Shown here piece by piece: positions 15,429 through 24,646 of a DNA stretch of 64,000 bases (its first letter is position 1; every line of letters begins with the position of its first letter). The position numbers and the translations under genes are program-made. The stretch lies in contig NZ_NEVK01000004.1 in the NCBI RefSeq assembly GCF_002261265.1, forward strand, positions 310,001 to 374,000, read 5' to 3'. This DNA comes from Bordetella genomosp. 7. Lineage in GTDB: Bacteria > Pseudomonadota > Gammaproteobacteria > Burkholderiales > Burkholderiaceae_B. Below the pieces are notes generated by a model that was given only the letters and a program-made list of their open reading frames with translations, did no database searches and had not been told where the DNA came from.

Positions 15429-16718
15429 TCAGGGGTACAGCCCGCGTACCTGACGCGCCTGCAGAATGCGCGTGCAAGCCACGATGAACGCCGCGGTGCG
15501 CAGCGTCACCTTATGTTCCTTGGCCATCTGCGATACGGCCGAATAGGCTTCGCGCATCAGGCGCTCGAGGCGGTGGTTGATTTCCTCTTCGCTCCAGAAA
15601 AAGCTCGAGAAGTCCTGCACCCACTCGAAATAGCTGACCGTCACGCCGCCGGCGTTGGCCAGCACATCGGGCACCACATATACGCCGTTGTCGTTGAGAA
15701 TATCGTCGGCCTCGGGCGTGGTGGGGCCGTTGGCCCCCTCGACCACGATCTTGGCGCGCACCTTGTGCGCATTGGACTCGTTGATCTGCCCTTCCAGAGC
15801 GGCCGGAATGAGGAAATCGGTTTCCAGTTCCCAGAACTGCGCGTTGTCCAGGGCCTCGCCGCCGCTGAAACCGGCCACACCGCCCTTTTGCGACACATGC
15901 GACAACAGCTTGTGCACGTCCAAGCCCGCGGCGTTGTATACCGTGCCCGTATGGTCTTGCACCGCAATAACCTTGGCCCCGGTTTCATGGAACAGGCGGG
16001 CCGCCGTGCCACCCACGTTACCGAAGCCCTGCACGATGACAGTGGCTTGCGAAACGTCGATGTTGCGGTCCCGTGCCGCTTCGCACGCGGTGACGTACAC
16101 GCCGCGTCCGGTAGCCTCGACCCGGCCCAGGCTTCCGCCAAGCGATATCGGCTTGCCGGTGACCACGCCGGTGGAAGTGGAGCCTTCGTTCATCGAGTAC
16201 GTGTCCATCATCCACGCCATCGTCTGCGCGTTGGTGTTCACGTCGGGCGCGGGAATATCCTTGGTGGGGCCGATGATGACGCCGATTTCCGAGGTATAGC
16301 GGCGCGTCATGCGTTCAAGCTCGGCCATCGAGAGCTGGCGCGGGTCGACCCGGATGCCCCCCTTGGCGCCGCCATAGGGCAGGTTCACCGCGGCATTCTT
16401 GATCGACATCCAGGCGGCCAGGGCCATGACCTCGGACAGCGTGACGTCCTGGTGAAACCGCACCCCTCCCTTGCCCGGCCCGCGCGATGTGTTGTGCTGC
16501 ACCCGGTACCCTTCAAAGTGGGCAACGCTGCCGTTGTCCAGTTCGATAGGCACATCGACGATCAGGGCGCGCTTGGGCCGCTTCAAGGTTTCTACCCAAC
16601 GTGCCAGCGACCCCAGGTAGGGGGTGACGCGGTCGACTTGTTGAAGGTAGATACCCCAAGGGCCTACATGTGCGGCATCCAGATACGACGGCAATGCATG
16701 GGTGGGCTTATCGGACAT
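15429..16718 (-). CDS. gdhA: Glutamate dehydrogenase
   Basis: 429 residues, the length of hexameric Glu/Leu/Phe/Val dehydrogenases. Motifs: [11 protein letters not shown] (Lys83), the Gly-rich catalytic segment [12 protein letters not shown] (Lys119), [18 protein letters not shown], the NAD-binding GFGNVGG, and [14 protein letters not shown]. It converts 2-oxoglutarate and ammonia to glutamate, or the reverse, depending on cofactor use (NAD suggested by length, not proved). A 5' inverted repeat (16773-16807) could be an operator. It ends at a strong terminator. Confidence 0.96.
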   Translation of the reverse strand: MSDKPTHALPSYLDAAHVGPWGIYLQQVDRVTPYLGSLARWVETLKRPKRALIVDVPIELDNGSVAHFEGYRVQHNTSRGPGKGGVRFHQDVTLSEVMALAAWMSIKNAAVNLPYGGAKGGIRVDPRQLSMAELERMTRRYTSEIGVIIGPTKDIPAPDVNTNAQTMAWMMDTYSMNEGSTSTGVVTGKPISLGGSLGRVEATGRGVYVTACEAARDRNIDVSQATVIVQGFGNVGGTAARLFHETGAKVIAVQDHTGTVYNAAGLDVHKLLSHVSQKGGVAGFSGGEALDNAQFWELETDFLIPAALEGQINESNAHKVRAKIVVEGANGPTTPEADDILNDNGVYVVPDVLANAGGVTVSYFEWVQDFSSFFWSEEEINHRLERLMREAYSAVSQMAKEHKVTLRTAAFIVACTRILQARQVRGLYP

Positions 16719-16772
16719 GAGCAGAGTCTCCAGGCTAGGACTGATTTAATTGTAGCCACCAAAACCATCGCT

Positions 16773-16807
16773 GTCCCCATTAAATAACAAAAAAATATAA
16801 TGGGGAC
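16773..16807. promoter_or_regulatory. 10-bp inverted repeat upstream of gdhA
   Basis: GTCCCCATTA (16773-16782) and TAATGGGGAC (16798-16807) are perfect inverted arms around a 15-base A-rich spacer, 54-89 bases before the gdhA start. It could be a dimeric regulator site or an mRNA hairpin in the leader. No known regulator was matched. The rest of the 368-base gap to the next gene holds a small stem CAGCGGC/GCCGCTG (16896-16913) and nothing else I can assign. Confidence 0.55.
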
Positions 16808-17086
16808 GAATGATAGTGCGCCCGCTCATACCGTGCGGATCGCCGGCGCAAGCCATGACGACGTGGGGCTGCAATACAGTCGTTGCAACACGTCACAGCG
16901 GCAGAAGCCGCTGCGGGCTCAAAACCTTGCACGCCGCCTCGACACCTTAGGCTAACTTACCGCCCGCGGGCCACCGCAATGCTTTACATAGTGTTGCCGA
17001 CGGAGCCGATCCTGCAATAGTCACATCGATAGAATGAACCGGCTTTCTGCGCCGTTGCGGGCGCCCTGTTTTTGCGCGAGGCTTTT

Positions 17087-17821
17087 ATGTCGATTGGCTT
17101 GCATTCCCCATCCGTCGTATTGCGGCACTCGAGCGAAGTTCTGATGCTGACGCCCCGGTATCCCCAAGGCGGCCGCGCCCCCGGGCGCGCCGCCGACCGG
17201 GCCGGCACCGAATCAATGCTGCGCGACTTCCTGAGCGATGATGGCAATCGCCTGGCCCTCATGAAGCTGTGCCATGCCGTCGAGCCGGAGTATTCGGCTG
17301 CGCAGCCCCGCAGCCTGGACGACGCGGCCCGCCACGTCGCCGGCCTGATCGCCTCTGGCAAGGTGCTGGCTGCACGCCTGGGAGAACCCGCCGGATTTGT
17401 CGAAGGCGCATACCCCTTCAACCTGCGCCAGCTGGCCTATCTGTCTACCCGTAACGGGCCGGTGGTCGGTTCTTATTTCCTGACAGGCGAATATGCCGTA
17501 CGGGGCCGCACGATTTCGGTGTCGGCTGCCGGGCGGCATTCGGCCGCGCTGGCGGGCTCGCCGCGCTTCTTTGCCACCGCACGGCTCAAGATCGACGGCG
17601 AGTGCGGCGACATCCAGCCCCTGGCCCAGGACACAACGCTCGCCCCCTCTGCCGATGCGCCCACGCCCCTGGGCAGCGCGAGTTGGCAACTGCCCGACGT
17701 GCGTCACGGCCAGTCGGCGGCGCTGGTGATCAGCGCGGGCTATGTGCTGGAAACCGCAAACGGGCCGATGACCCCCCTGCCCGCGACGGCCGAACGGGAA
17801 TTCCCCCTGTTGCTGGGCTGA
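17087..17821 (+). CDS. Hypothetical protein
   Basis: 244 residues from the ATG at 17087 with GAGG six bases before it; a TTG at 17072 is in frame but less likely. There is no signal peptide or clear membrane helix. Codon use and GC content resemble neighbours, so it is probably real. Visible blocks are LIASGKVLAARLGEPAGFVE, RNGPVVGSYFLTGEYAVRG and LVISAGYVLETANGP. I recognise no domain. It is divergent to gdhA (368 bases) and converges with the ankyrin gene. Confidence 0.75.
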   Translation: MSIGLHSPSVVLRHSSEVLMLTPRYPQGGRAPGRAADRAGTESMLRDFLSDDGNRLALMKLCHAVEPEYSAAQPRSLDDAARHVAGLIASGKVLAARLGEPAGFVEGAYPFNLRQLAYLSTRNGPVVGSYFLTGEYAVRGRTISVSAAGRHSAALAGSPRFFATARLKIDGECGDIQPLAQDTTLAPSADAPTPLGSASWQLPDVRHGQSAALVISAGYVLETANGPMTPLPATAEREFPLLLG

Positions 17822-17880
17822 CGCGCGCCCCGCACCTGCATGCGCCCAACGAGCCCGGCCGCCGGCCGGGGCGGCGTGGC

Positions 17881-18735
17881 TCAGTATTTGTTCAAACGAA
17901 CCCCCGACACGCCCGACAGCGACGGCGCGTCATCGTCGGATGCTTGCGCCGCCGGGCGCGGGGCCTGGGCGGGCTGCGCGGGTTGCGCGGCAGGCGCCGC
18001 GGGCGCCGAAGACGGGTTCTCGCCGGACCGCAGCGCTTCCCGGCGCGCCTGCGCGGCAGCGATCAGTTCCGTGAGTTCGTCGGCCAGCTTGCCTGCCTTG
18101 CCCTGACGCGCCCAGTCGGCGGCGTTCTGGCCCTTCAGATTGCGCGTCGTCACGTCGCCACCCGCATCCAGCAGTACCTGCACCATCTCGCGGCTGCCCG
18201 ATAGCGCTGCCATCATGAGCGGCGTCGTTCCGTCGGGCGAAGGCGCGTTGACCATGGCCTTGTGCTGCAACAGCAGTCTGGCGGTATCCACATGCCCCTT
18301 GGAGGCCGCATAGTGCAGCGGCGTCCAGCCCAGCCGGTTCACCTGCGCGCCGCGCGCAATAAGCGCGCGCGCCCGATCCGTCTGCCCCGCCACGGCCAGG
18401 TACATCAAGGCCGTTTCGTTGGCCGGGTTCACCGCCTCGAGGTCGGTGCGGGGGTCTGTCGCCAACAGGTCGAACACCTGCCAGGCGCCGTCTACCACGG
18501 CGCGCATCAGCGCGGGCTGGCCATTTTTGTAGCGCACGTTGGGGTCTGCCCCCTGGGCCAGCAGCTCGCGCAGGTCGGCCGCTTTGTCGTTGTGTACATA
18601 CACCCAGAAGTTGGGCGGCGCCTCGGCGGCCGCCACAGGGGCGGCCGCACCCCATGCCAGGCCTGCGGCCAGGCACACGGCAGCCAGCGGGCGAAACCAG
18701 GAATCTTTTATGCAGGACACAGGCATGGCGACCAT
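17881..18735 (-). CDS. Exported ankyrin-repeat protein
   Basis: 284 residues from 18735; ATG at 18726 is an equally plausible start. A signal peptide (LAAVCLAAGLAWGAAAPVAAAE) ends near residue 37. At least four ankyrin repeats follow, for example LGWTPLHYAASKGHVDTARL and DGTTPLMMAALSGSREMVQ. The C-terminal 50 residues are Ala/Pro/Gln-rich and disordered (PAAPAAQPAQPAQAPRP). It is probably a periplasmic interaction scaffold. It lies downstream of the tatD operon, in the same direction, after a 62-base AT-rich gap with a 12-base direct repeat. Partner unknown. Confidence 0.85.
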   Translation of the reverse strand: MVAMPVSCIKDSWFRPLAAVCLAAGLAWGAAAPVAAAEAPPNFWVYVHNDKAADLRELLAQGADPNVRYKNGQPALMRAVVDGAWQVFDLLATDPRTDLEAVNPANETALMYLAVAGQTDRARALIARGAQVNRLGWTPLHYAASKGHVDTARLLLQHKAMVNAPSPDGTTPLMMAALSGSREMVQVLLDAGGDVTTRNLKGQNAADWARQGKAGKLADELTELIAAAQARREALRSGENPSSAPAAPAAQPAQPAQAPRPAAQASDDDAPSLSGVSGVRLNKY

Positions 18736-18747
18736 TTTTGAGAAATT

Positions 18748-18787
18748 ACTTTAAATAAAGCACTCTAGATATTCGACTTTAAATAAA
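18748..18787. repeat. 12-bp direct repeat in AT-rich spacer before the ankyrin gene
   Basis: ACTTTAAATAAA occurs at 18748-18759 and 18776-18787, 28 bases apart, with a partial third ACTTTAG at 18790. The spacer is sharply AT-rich next to GC-rich genes. It may hold the ankyrin gene promoter or regulator sites; the spacing is near three helical turns. Confidence 0.5.
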
Positions 18788-18797
18788 TAACTTTAGA

Positions 18798-19568
18798 CTA
18801 CCGGTCTATCTTATTGAATAATTTAAAGAAATTTTCAGTAGACGCGTGCGCCACTTCCGATACATCCCGGCCCTGCAGGTCGGCGATCTTTTGCGCGACG
18901 TGGATGACTTTTGATGGGTCATTGCGCTTGCCGCGAAATGGCACCGGCGCCAGGTACGGAGAATCGGTCTCGATCAACAGCCGATCCAGCGGCATCTTGG
19001 CGGCCACCTCGTGCACGACCGCCGCGTTCTTGAAGGTGACGATGCCCGACAGCGATATGTGAAAGTTCAGATCCATGGCAGCCTGCGCCATTTCCCACGA
19101 TTCGGTAAAGCAATGCATCACGCCCCCTACTTGCGCGGCATTCTCTTCCCGCAGGATCTGCAATGTGTCGGCCACCGAGTCCCGGGTGTGAATGATGAGC
19201 GGCAGGTTCGCCTGCCGCGCCACGCGGATATGGCGGCGGAAGCGCTCGCGCTGCCAATCCAGCGGCTCGCTCAGGCGGTAATAATCCAGTCCGGTTTCAC
19301 CGATGGCCACCACTTTGGGATGATGCGACAACTGCAGCAGTTCGGCTTCGGTGGGATCGGAAGTCGCTTCGTAGTCGGGATGCACCCCCACCGAGGCCCA
19401 CAGGTTCCGGTGAGGCTGCACCAGTTCGATCAGGCCGGGCCAGTCGGGCAGATCAACGCTGACGACCAACGCGTGGGTGACCTGGTTGTCCGCCATGCGC
19501 TGAAGAATATCGGGCAATTCCTGCGCGAGCTCGGGAAAGTTCAGATGGCAGTGTGAATCGACGTACAT
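18798..19568 (-). CDS. TatD family metal-dependent hydrolase
   Basis: 256 residues, TIM-barrel TatD/YcfH family. Metal ligands are visible in DSHCHLNF (His6, His8), GETGLDYYR, IIHTRDS, MHCFTES and IETDSPYLAPVP. Members are 3'-5' DNase-like or D-aminoacyl-tRNA deacylase-like hydrolases in DNA repair and quality control. It follows holB by 51 bases in the mltG-tmk-holB operon; no PilZ gene sits between, unlike in pseudomonads. The ribosome-binding site is weak. Confidence 0.95.
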   Translation of the reverse strand: MYVDSHCHLNFPELAQELPDILQRMADNQVTHALVVSVDLPDWPGLIELVQPHRNLWASVGVHPDYEATSDPTEAELLQLSHHPKVVAIGETGLDYYRLSEPLDWQRERFRRHIRVARQANLPLIIHTRDSVADTLQILREENAAQVGGVMHCFTESWEMAQAAMDLNFHISLSGIVTFKNAAVVHEVAAKMPLDRLLIETDSPYLAPVPFRGKRNDPSKVIHVAQKIADLQGRDVSEVAHASTENFFKLFNKIDR

Positions 19569-19619
19569 GGAGTGGCAGTTACTCAGTTTTCAGGAGCCCG
19601 GCGTGGGCCAGCCGCGCGC

Positions 19620-20672
19620 CTATCCTTGGCAGGATAGCACCACGCGCTGCAGCGTCGCATGTGCGAGCAGCTTGGCATTGAGCGGGTGCGTGGCCAGCCG
19701 GCGCTGCTGCGTGAGCCAGCGCGCGGTGTCGGCCAGGCGCACCGCGTCGGCGCTGGCGGAGACTTTCGCCACCGGCGCGGCCAGGGATGGAAAATACCGC
19801 ACAGGCGCCTTGGCCTGTGCCAGCACCAGGTCGGTGTACAGGCGCTGCAGCGCATCCAGCCAATCAGGCGCGGCCACCTTCTCCAGCGACTCGGACAGCG
19901 TCCCTATATCGGGCGCCTGGCCTTGCGCCAGCGGCTTGATCAGCTGGGCAAGCCAATCGGGACAGGCCTGTTCGCTTGCGCGAGCTCGCCGCAGTGCGGC
20001 CAGCGGAGCGCCACCGGCGGCGGCGAGCCAGTCGGCGGCCGGTTCGACGCCTTGTTCCTGCAGCCATTGCAGCGATTCTTGCGGCCCGGGCGCCGGCAGA
20101 GGCAGGCGGCGGCAGCGTGACACCAGCGTGGGCAGCAGGCGGTCGGGCGCGTCGGCGACCAGCAGGAATACCGTGTGCGGCGGCGGTTCTTCCAGCACCT
20201 TCAGCAAGGCATTGGCCGAAATGACGTTCAGGGCGTGCGCCGGATAAAGCAGCGCCACGCGCCAGCCGCCGCGGTGCGTGGCCGTGTTGAACCACGATTC
20301 CAGTGCGCGGATCTGGTCGATGCGGATTTCCCGGGAAGGCTGCCTTTTAGCGGCCGTGCCGGTGGCCGGCTCGGTTTCGTCGCCGCTTTCCGCGGCCTCG
20401 GCGCCCTCTTGCAAGGCGATCGCCTCGGGGCGGATGCGGCGCAAGTCGGGATGGTTGCCGCCGGCCACCCACCTGCAGGCGGGACAGGCGCCGCAGGCCA
20501 GGAGGTCGCGCGGCGATTCGCACAGCAGGCTGGCGGCCGCCGCAAGCGCAAAATCGAGCTTGCCGATGCCGCCCATGCCGTGAATGAGCCAGGCGTGGGC
20601 GAAGCGCTCGCGTCCGGCCAGCCAGGAGCGGGCAATGTCGTGCTGCCAGGGCAGAAAGGCGGCGGTGCTCAT
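19620..20672 (-). CDS. holB: DNA polymerase III delta' subunit
   Basis: 350 residues. [18 protein letters not shown] is the modified Walker A of delta', which does not hydrolyse ATP, and [20 protein letters not shown] carries the zinc-module cysteines. [19 protein letters not shown] is the clamp-loader signature, and the Arg finger region SRCRRL follows. It forms the gamma-complex clamp loader with delta and gamma/tau. Its start overlaps tmk by 4 bases (ATGA), so the two are coupled. Confidence 0.96.
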   Translation of the reverse strand: MSTAAFLPWQHDIARSWLAGRERFAHAWLIHGMGGIGKLDFALAAAASLLCESPRDLLACGACPACRWVAGGNHPDLRRIRPEAIALQEGAEAAESGDETEPATGTAAKRQPSREIRIDQIRALESWFNTATHRGGWRVALLYPAHALNVISANALLKVLEEPPPHTVFLLVADAPDRLLPTLVSRCRRLPLPAPGPQESLQWLQEQGVEPAADWLAAAGGAPLAALRRARASEQACPDWLAQLIKPLAQGQAPDIGTLSESLEKVAAPDWLDALQRLYTDLVLAQAKAPVRYFPSLAAPVAKVSASADAVRLADTARWLTQQRRLATHPLNAKLLAHATLQRVVLSCQG

Positions 20673-21292
20673 GCGGTCTCGGTCAGGGCGCGCAGCTCTG
20701 CGTGCAGTTGGGCACGCACCTGTTCCACCGGCCGGCTGGAATCCACTATCCGTATGCGCCCGGGATGCGCCGCCGCGCGGGCATGGTAGGCGGCGCGGGT
20801 GCGTTCGAAGAACTCGGCGGCTTCGCGCTCGAAACGATCTGGCTGGCGCGCATCGGCCAGGCGCGCGCGCGCGAGCTCAAGGGGTACGTCGAACAACCAG
20901 GTGCGGTCCGGCTGCAGCGCCGGGCGCATCCATTGTTCGAGCACGGCCACGCGTTCCGCGCCCAGCTGCCGGCCGCCGCCCTGGTAGGCATAGGTGGCGT
21001 CGGTATAGCGGTCGCATACCACCCAGTCGCCCCGCGCCAGGGCAGGCTCGATCACTTGGGCCAGGTGCTCGCAGCGCGCCGCGAACATCAGAAGCGTCTC
21101 GGTGTCCAGGCTCATGGATTCGGACAGCACCAGCCCGCGCAGCGTCTCGCCCAGCGGGGTGCCGCCCGGTTCGCGCGTGGCGACCACGGTGTAGCCCCAG
21201 GCGCGCAGTGTGTCGGCCAGCCAGGCGGCATGTGTGCTCTTGCCGGCGCCGTCCACGCCTTCCAGCGTAATGAAACGTCCGCGTGGGTTCAT
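20669..21292 (-). CDS. tmk: Thymidylate kinase
   Basis: 207 residues. [19 protein letters not shown] is the Walker A loop, and [15 protein letters not shown] the DRY/TMP-binding motif. It phosphorylates dTMP to dTDP for DNA synthesis. It overlaps mltG (TGATG, one base) upstream and holB downstream, in the usual mltG-tmk-holB order. Confidence 0.97.
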   Translation of the reverse strand: MNPRGRFITLEGVDGAGKSTHAAWLADTLRAWGYTVVATREPGGTPLGETLRGLVLSESMSLDTETLLMFAARCEHLAQVIEPALARGDWVVCDRYTDATYAYQGGGRQLGAERVAVLEQWMRPALQPDRTWLFDVPLELARARLADARQPDRFEREAAEFFERTRAAYHARAAAHPGRIRIVDSSRPVEQVRAQLHAELRALTETA

Positions 21293-22299
21293 CAGTTACG
21301 CCCCAGGATGTAGCGCGCCACGTTGCGGTTATGTTCGGCCAGGTTGGCTGAAAACTCGCTGGTGCCGTTGCCGCGCGATACGAAATACAGGTACTTGTGC
21401 CGTTCGGGCTGCACCGCCGCGAGCAACGCCGCACGCCCTGCCGCCGCAATCGGCGTGGGGGGAAGGCCTGCGCGCGTATAGGTGTTCCACGGGGTGTCGG
21501 TCTGCAGGTCGGCCCGCCTTATCCGCCCCTGGTAGCGTTCGCCCATGCCGTAGATCACTGTCGGGTCGGTCTGCAGCATCATGCCCAGCCTGAGCCGGTT
21601 CACGAACACACCGGCAACACGCGTGCGTTCAGGCCCATGCCCGGTTTCTTTCTCAATGATAGACGCGAGGATCAGCGCCTGGTATGGCGTGTCGAGCGGC
21701 AGGCCGGGCTGGCGCTGCGCCCAGACTTCGCCCAGCACCTGCTGCTGCAATTGGTAGGCGCGGCGCAGAAGATCCAGGTCGGTCGTGCCGGGCGTAAACA
21801 CATATGTATCGGGAAAAAACAGCCCTTCGGGCGCCTTGTACGGCGATCCCAGCCTGGCCATCAGTTCGGCGTCGCTGATATCGCCCAGGGTCTGCTTCAC
21901 ATCGGGATGGGCGCGCAGCGCCTGGCGGAACTGCGCGAATGTCCACCCTTCCACGAACGTAAGCTGGCGCTGCACCATGTCGCCGCGCGCCAGCCGATCG
22001 AGCAGCGTCCAGGGGCTGTCCCCGGCGCGCGCCTCGTATCCGCCCGCCTGGATCAGCTTGTCTCGTTCGGAAAGTCGTGCCAGCCATGCAAAGCCATCTT
22101 GCCACACCGGAATGCCGGCGTCGTTCATGGCGCGCGCGACGGCGCGCGGCGTACTGCCGGCAGGCACGATGAACTCGATCCGTTCGGCTGGCAGGTCCAG
22201 CGGCCGCTTTACCCAGAACCACGCACCGGCGGCCGCGGCGGCGGCCAGCAGCGTCACGGCCAGGCAGGCAACCAGAAAATAGACGTAGAGCTTTTTCAT
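21292..22299 (-). CDS. mltG: Endolytic transglycosylase MltG (YceG)
   Basis: 335 residues with one N-terminal transmembrane helix ([18 protein letters not shown]) then the YceG domain. [14 protein letters not shown] contains the catalytic glutamate, and PTVIYGMG then [17 protein letters not shown] are the family signatures. MltG cleaves nascent glycan strands at the inner membrane and sets peptidoglycan strand length. It is the first gene of the mltG-tmk-holB-tatD operon and diverges from ygfZ. Confidence 0.96.
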   Translation of the reverse strand: MKKLYVYFLVACLAVTLLAAAAAAGAWFWVKRPLDLPAERIEFIVPAGSTPRAVARAMNDAGIPVWQDGFAWLARLSERDKLIQAGGYEARAGDSPWTLLDRLARGDMVQRQLTFVEGWTFAQFRQALRAHPDVKQTLGDISDAELMARLGSPYKAPEGLFFPDTYVFTPGTTDLDLLRRAYQLQQQVLGEVWAQRQPGLPLDTPYQALILASIIEKETGHGPERTRVAGVFVNRLRLGMMLQTDPTVIYGMGERYQGRIRRADLQTDTPWNTYTRAGLPPTPIAAAGRAALLAAVQPERHKYLYFVSRGNGTSEFSANLAEHNRNVARYILGRN

Positions 22300-22454
22300 A
22301 AGTGTGCGCAGTTTAATGGATATGGCGGAGTCGGCAGGCCTTGCCGGCCCTGTCGCGCACCCGGAATTGCGCCCGAAGGCCGGCCGCCGCGGGTATCATC
22401 GACATATCTGCGGGCACCCTGTCGGCGCCCCGCCTTCGCTGCCACATTCCTGCC

Positions 22455-23471
22455 ATGCATGCATTTTTCAGTTTGATCGCTACTCAGTCCGATGGTTCGG
22501 TCCTGTGCGCCCCCTTGCCCGACTATGCCGTCGTGTCTGCATCGGGCGAAGACGCCCTGCCGTTCCTGCACGGCCAACTGACCCAGGACGTCGCCAGCCT
22601 GCCGCCCGACACCGCGCGGCTGGCAGGCTATTGCACCGCCAAGGGACGGCTGTTGGCCACGATGGTGCTCTGGCTTGCCCAGCCCGCCGTGGATGCAGCC
22701 GCCGCACCCGATGCCAGCCGCGCGTACGCCCTGGTGCGGCGCGATCTGGCCGATGCCCTGGTCAAGCGCCTGTCGATGTTTGTACTGCGGGCCAAGGCCA
22801 AGCTGGCCATCGCCCCGCTGCATGCCGCGGGCGTACGGTGCGAACCGGCGGCCCTGCCCGCCCTGCAGGCCGCCCTGGGCGGCGATCTGCCCGTTACACC
22901 CTGGCAGCGCGTCGAACTGCCCAGCGGCACCTGGATTGCGGCGCCGTCTGCGGGCGCGGCCCCGCGCTGGTGGTGGATCGCGAGCGACGAGCAACTCGCG
23001 CGGGCGCAGGCTGCCGGCCTGGCAAACGAATTCGCCGCGTGCGACCCGGACCAGTGGCGCAGCGCCGACCTGGCTGCCGGCCTGCCCTGGATCAGCGCGG
23101 CTACGCAAGACCTGTTCATACCTCAGACGCTGAACCTCGACCTCATCGGGGGGGTGAACTTTACCAAGGGCTGCTATCCCGGCCAAGAGGTGGTGGCGCG
23201 CAGCCATTACCGGGGCACGGTGAAGCGTCGGGCCGCCTATGGCCGCCTGGCCAGCCAGGGGGATGCCCCTGCGCCCGGCACAGACATCTACGACGCAGGC
23301 CAGCCGCAAGAGCCGTGCGGGCGAGTCATCGATGCATCGCGCGACGGCGTGTTGTTCGAAATTGCCCTGTCGGCGCTTGCCGCGGGCGAACTGCGCATCG
23401 GCAGCCCCGACGGCCCGCATATCGCCGTAGCGCCGTTGCCGTACGCCTTGATGGAAGGGCCAGGCGACTGA
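22455..23471 (+). CDS. ygfZ: YgfZ/GcvT-like folate-binding Fe-S maintenance protein
   Basis: 338 residues from the ATG at 22455. FLHGQLTQDV and LAGYCTAKGRLLATMVLW resemble GcvT, and TKGCYPGQEVVARSHYRG is the hallmark KGCYxGQE motif of YgfZ. This tetrahydrofolate-dependent protein helps repair or build some iron-sulfur enzymes, such as MiaB, in the cytoplasm. It diverges from mltG, the arrangement common in Burkholderiales. Confidence 0.94.
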   Translation: MHAFFSLIATQSDGSVLCAPLPDYAVVSASGEDALPFLHGQLTQDVASLPPDTARLAGYCTAKGRLLATMVLWLAQPAVDAAAAPDASRAYALVRRDLADALVKRLSMFVLRAKAKLAIAPLHAAGVRCEPAALPALQAALGGDLPVTPWQRVELPSGTWIAAPSAGAAPRWWWIASDEQLARAQAAGLANEFAACDPDQWRSADLAAGLPWISAATQDLFIPQTLNLDLIGGVNFTKGCYPGQEVVARSHYRGTVKRRAAYGRLASQGDAPAPGTDIYDAGQPQEPCGRVIDASRDGVLFEIALSALAAGELRIGSPDGPHIAVAPLPYALMEGPGD

Positions 23472-23485
23472 ACGCCGGCGGCGCG

Positions 23486-24175
23486 CTATACCGCCACGCC
23501 GAACAATGCGCCGATACCGGCGGTCAGCAGCATGGCGGCCGCGCCCAGTAGCGTGACGCGTAGCGCGGCGGGCAGCACGGGGGCGCCGCCTGCATGCGCT
23601 GCCATTGCGCCCAGCAGCGCCAGCGACGCCACCGACGTCGCGGTGACCACCCCGACGGCCTGCTCCACGGGTGTAAAAACCGCCGTGACCAGAGGCAGCG
23701 CCGCGCCGCTGGCAAACGATATGGCAGACGCCAGAGCCGCCTGCACCGGACGCGCCCGGTTATGCATCAGGATGCCGAGTTCGTCGCGGGCGTGGGCGTC
23801 AAGCGCATCGTGACGGGTAAGCTGTTCGGCCACCTGCCGGGCAAGCGCGGGCGCCACGCCGCGGCCGACATAGATATCGGCGAGTTCTTGCAGTTCCTGG
23901 GCCGAATTGCCCGTAAGCGCGCGTTGTTCCAGCCGCAGGTCGGCGGCCTCGGTGTCGGCTTGCGTTCGCACGGATACGTATTCGCCCGCCGCCATGGAAA
24001 GCGCGCCCGCCACCAGCCCGGCCAACCCGGAGGTCAGCACAGCCTGGTGAGAAGCGCCCGCCGCCGCCACGCCCGCAATAAGGCTGGCCGTGGACACGAT
24101 GCCGTCGTTGGCGCCCAGCACGGCCGCGCGCAGCCATCCTGAGCGGAAAATGCGGTGATGCTCTTTGGCGGGCAT
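23486..24175 (-). CDS. VIT1/CCC1-family iron/manganese transporter
   Basis: 229 residues, about five predicted membrane helices. RAAVLGANDGIVSTASLIAGVA and GALSMAAGEYVSVRTQADTE are the diagnostic VIT/CCC1 segments, with the acidic metal-binding helix regions between TM2 and TM3. Members export Fe2+ or Mn2+ from the cytoplasm. Gene order gives no operon partner. Metal choice cannot be told from sequence. Confidence 0.92.
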   Translation of the reverse strand: MPAKEHHRIFRSGWLRAAVLGANDGIVSTASLIAGVAAAGASHQAVLTSGLAGLVAGALSMAAGEYVSVRTQADTEAADLRLEQRALTGNSAQELQELADIYVGRGVAPALARQVAEQLTRHDALDAHARDELGILMHNRARPVQAALASAISFASGAALPLVTAVFTPVEQAVGVVTATSVASLALLGAMAAHAGGAPVLPAALRVTLLGAAAMLLTAGIGALFGVAV

Positions 24176-24211
24176 GTGCGGCGAAAGAAACAGAGTGGGC
24201 GAGCCGCAATC

Positions 24212-24646
24212 TTAACGCGGCGCCACACGCACGGCCGTCATCAGCCCGATCAGGCAGAGCGTGGGCTCGTCGTCTCGATAAGCGCGCACCTCGACCTGGC
24301 AAATGCTCAGGCGTCTGCCGGGCTTGACGACGCGGCCGCTGGCCACGAAGCGTTCGCCGTCGGCGGGGGCCAGGAAGTTCATCTTGAATTCCGAGGTCAG
24401 TACGTCTTCGCCCGGTTCGAACAGGGTCAGTGCCGCGTACCCGCCCGCAGTGTCGGCGATGGTGGTGGAAATGCCGGCATGCAGGTAGCCGTTCTGCTGG
24501 CAAAGCTGGGGCTGGTAGGCAAGTTCGATATCCACCTGCCCCGGTTCGACGCGGGCCAGCGTTGCGCCGAATGCCGACATGACGGTCTGGCGGGCGAAAC
24601 TGCTGCGCACCCGTTGGGCCGCCTCGGCAACTGCGGCGGCGTTCAT
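24212..24646 (-). CDS. PaaI-type hotdog-fold acyl-CoA thioesterase
   Basis: 144 residues, hotdog fold. QQNGYLHAGISTTIADTAGGYAAL is the PaaI/4HBT motif (HxG with a downstream Asp), typical of small acyl-CoA thioesterases. It overlaps mmsB by 4 bases (ATGA), so it belongs to the valine-degradation operon and may release branched-chain acyl-CoA dead ends; that role is inferred. Confidence 0.9.
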   Translation of the reverse strand: MNAAAVAEAAQRVRSSFARQTVMSAFGATLARVEPGQVDIELAYQPQLCQQNGYLHAGISTTIADTAGGYAALTLFEPGEDVLTSEFKMNFLAPADGERFVASGRVVKPGRRLSICQVEVRAYRDDEPTLCLIGLMTAVRVAPR

